Positions 63,170 to 64,000 of a stretch of DNA of 64,000 nucleotides are shown here, piece by piece. Both the position numbers and the translations under genes were made by a program. The stretch is taken from positions 551,016-615,015 of the forward strand of contig NBIV01000011.1 of NCBI GenBank assembly GCA_003194525.1, written 5' to 3'. Every line of letters begins with the position of its first letter. Within the stretch, counting starts at the first letter, position 1. The DNA comes from Gracilariopsis chorda (taxonomy: Eukaryota; Rhodophyta; Florideophyceae; Gracilariales; Gracilariaceae). The notes below the pieces were generated by a model that ran no database searches, was not told the DNA's origin, and worked only from the letters and a program-made list of their open reading frames with translations.

Positions 63170-63982
63170 TTAGTTTTCCGCCTTCGGCGGTGGGTTGGTT
63201 TCCTCGACAACGAGTGCTTCATCCCGTTGACGGGGGTTTCTATCCGCATAAGCGGGGGTTGCAACGGATGGTTGCGTGATCTCCCGAATCGGGGTGTATG
63301 AAGCTTGCCGCGCACGCGGGGTCTGTGGTAGGGCGTGGGAAAAGTCCGTTTTAGCACGGAGGTAGGAAGCCGTCAGGACGGAACGTTTCTCCTCTGGAGT
63401 GAGGGCCTCATAATTTGCCACCACCTTGGCCATATCCTTCAGTGAACAAATACACTGAGGAGAGGTATGGCCATGGGCATAGCACAGGTGGCAAATGAGA
63501 GATAGCACCGCGACACGCGGATTATTATTCCGAGTATCGGAGAAGCGAACCGCAGGGCGGGTGTCAGTCCATCCAGGCCGTTGATAACGGATTGACCGTT
63601 TTGAAAACGGGAGTCGTTGGGGTTGAACCCGACTGTTTACCACCGTATAGAACGGGATTCTTCTGTTCCCGTATCATGGGTCATCTCCGTCGTTGACGGT
63701 AACTCACTGGTGGGTATCGACACACCATCCCCCTGCGCTAAATGCACGGTATCAAATCCCTGTCCAGGGTTCCCATCCGCGGTGAGCGGGAGAGAGGAAG
63801 CTTCGCTTTCCAGCAAACAACGCCTTGGCGGATTTAGACCGATTGTTCGGAGTTTCTTGCACGAAGTGCATCCCCTTCCGCTCGAGCGTGTTGGACCAGC
63901 TCGAGGTAGGTGATCTTCGCTTGTTCTCCCGATAACGGGTAACTAAACTCCGGATTGCCGGGTCAAGACCATCAATGAACAT
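63170..63982 (-). pseudogene. Element 2 gag C-terminal part with CCHC zinc knuckle (broken, partial)
   Basis: Two minus-strand frames. 63982-63752 encodes a capsid C-terminal segment (MFIDGLDPAIRSLVTRYREN). After a break, 63643-63170 carries a CX2CX4HX4C zinc knuckle (CHLCYAHGHTSPQC) followed by a Pro/Arg-rich nucleocapsid tail ending close to the protease. The start of gag is to the right of the window. The frame change at about 63.65-63.75 kb may be a mutation or the gag internal decay. Confidence 0.7.
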
Positions 63983-64000
63983 GGTACTGCGCTCCCCAGC

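Larger units (their letters stand above)
54745..64000 (-). mobile_element. Ty3/gypsy chromovirus element 2 (right part beyond window)
   Basis: Minus-oriented: 3' LTR 54745-55552; a G-rich polypurine tract (minus strand) directly beside it at 55553-55565; the opposite-strand ORF 55610-57397; pol 57589-63152; gag 63170-63982, continuing past the edge. The 5' LTR and primer-binding site are outside the window. Gene order gag-PR-RT-RH-IN-chromodomain identifies a chromovirus. Three lesions in pol show it cannot move by itself now. Confidence 0.9.

Noticed and set aside
48852-64000. Micro-hairpins as bacterial terminators, CRISPR repeats or integron sites
   Set aside because: No constant repeat sequence or spacer length, no poly-T following the stems, and the setting is a eukaryotic retroelement.

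Overview
This is nuclear DNA of a photosynthetic eukaryote, most likely a red alga (inference). Genes are mostly single-exon or carry one or two GT-AG introns of about 60-110 bp. Several products look plastid- or lumen-targeted. The only tRNA gene has a tiny intron in its D arm, a rarity known from red algae such as Cyanidioschyzon and from nucleomorphs. Nothing looks bacterial: there are no operons or ribosome-binding sites. The intron-poor gene clusters next to Ty3/gypsy elements would suit a florideophyte, but no species can be assigned from sequence alone.

Layout. 1-47 kb is a gene-dense block on both strands: partial NHLRC2-like protein; nuclear FKBP; ERp38-type PDI; a BED-finger/sorbitol-dehydrogenase fusion; a claudin-like tetraspan; a putative plastid protein; a TPX2-domain protein; RACK1; a four-helix membrane protein; a decayed LINE; tail-anchored glycerol kinase; OST3/OST6; pICln; a polyproline protein; a thylakoid-lumen alpha/beta-hydrolase-like protein; tRNA-Asp; a methyltransferase; a kinase-PP2C fusion; a LIM protein; a sugar porter; a Uls1/Rad5-like SNF2-RING translocase with SUMO-interacting motifs; IPP isomerase; and a plastid SRPBCC protein. 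Many pairs are divergent with shared promoters of 0.5-1.2 kb.

46-49 kb is gene-poor. From 48,852 to the right edge lie two related chromodomain Ty3/gypsy retrotransposons whose gag-pol is on the minus strand. Element 2 (3' LTR 54,745-55,552) is inserted into the pol gene of element 1 (3' LTR 48,852-49,646). Each carries, next to its 3' LTR and on the opposite strand to pol, a long extra ORF (595 aa, intact in element 2) that I do not recognise.

The most unusual signal is that these elements, LTRs included, are studded with very short hairpins (4-9 bp stems, 1-5 nt loops, often of the form CCNN..NNGG). They recur every few tens of bases, sit at matching positions in both copies, and in several cases show paired compensatory changes. 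I know of no described element class with this property. Functionally, the host genes are housekeeping (ER folding and glycosylation, translation scaffold, chromatin and SUMO, isoprenoid and glycerol metabolism, plastid proteins) and do not form one pathway.
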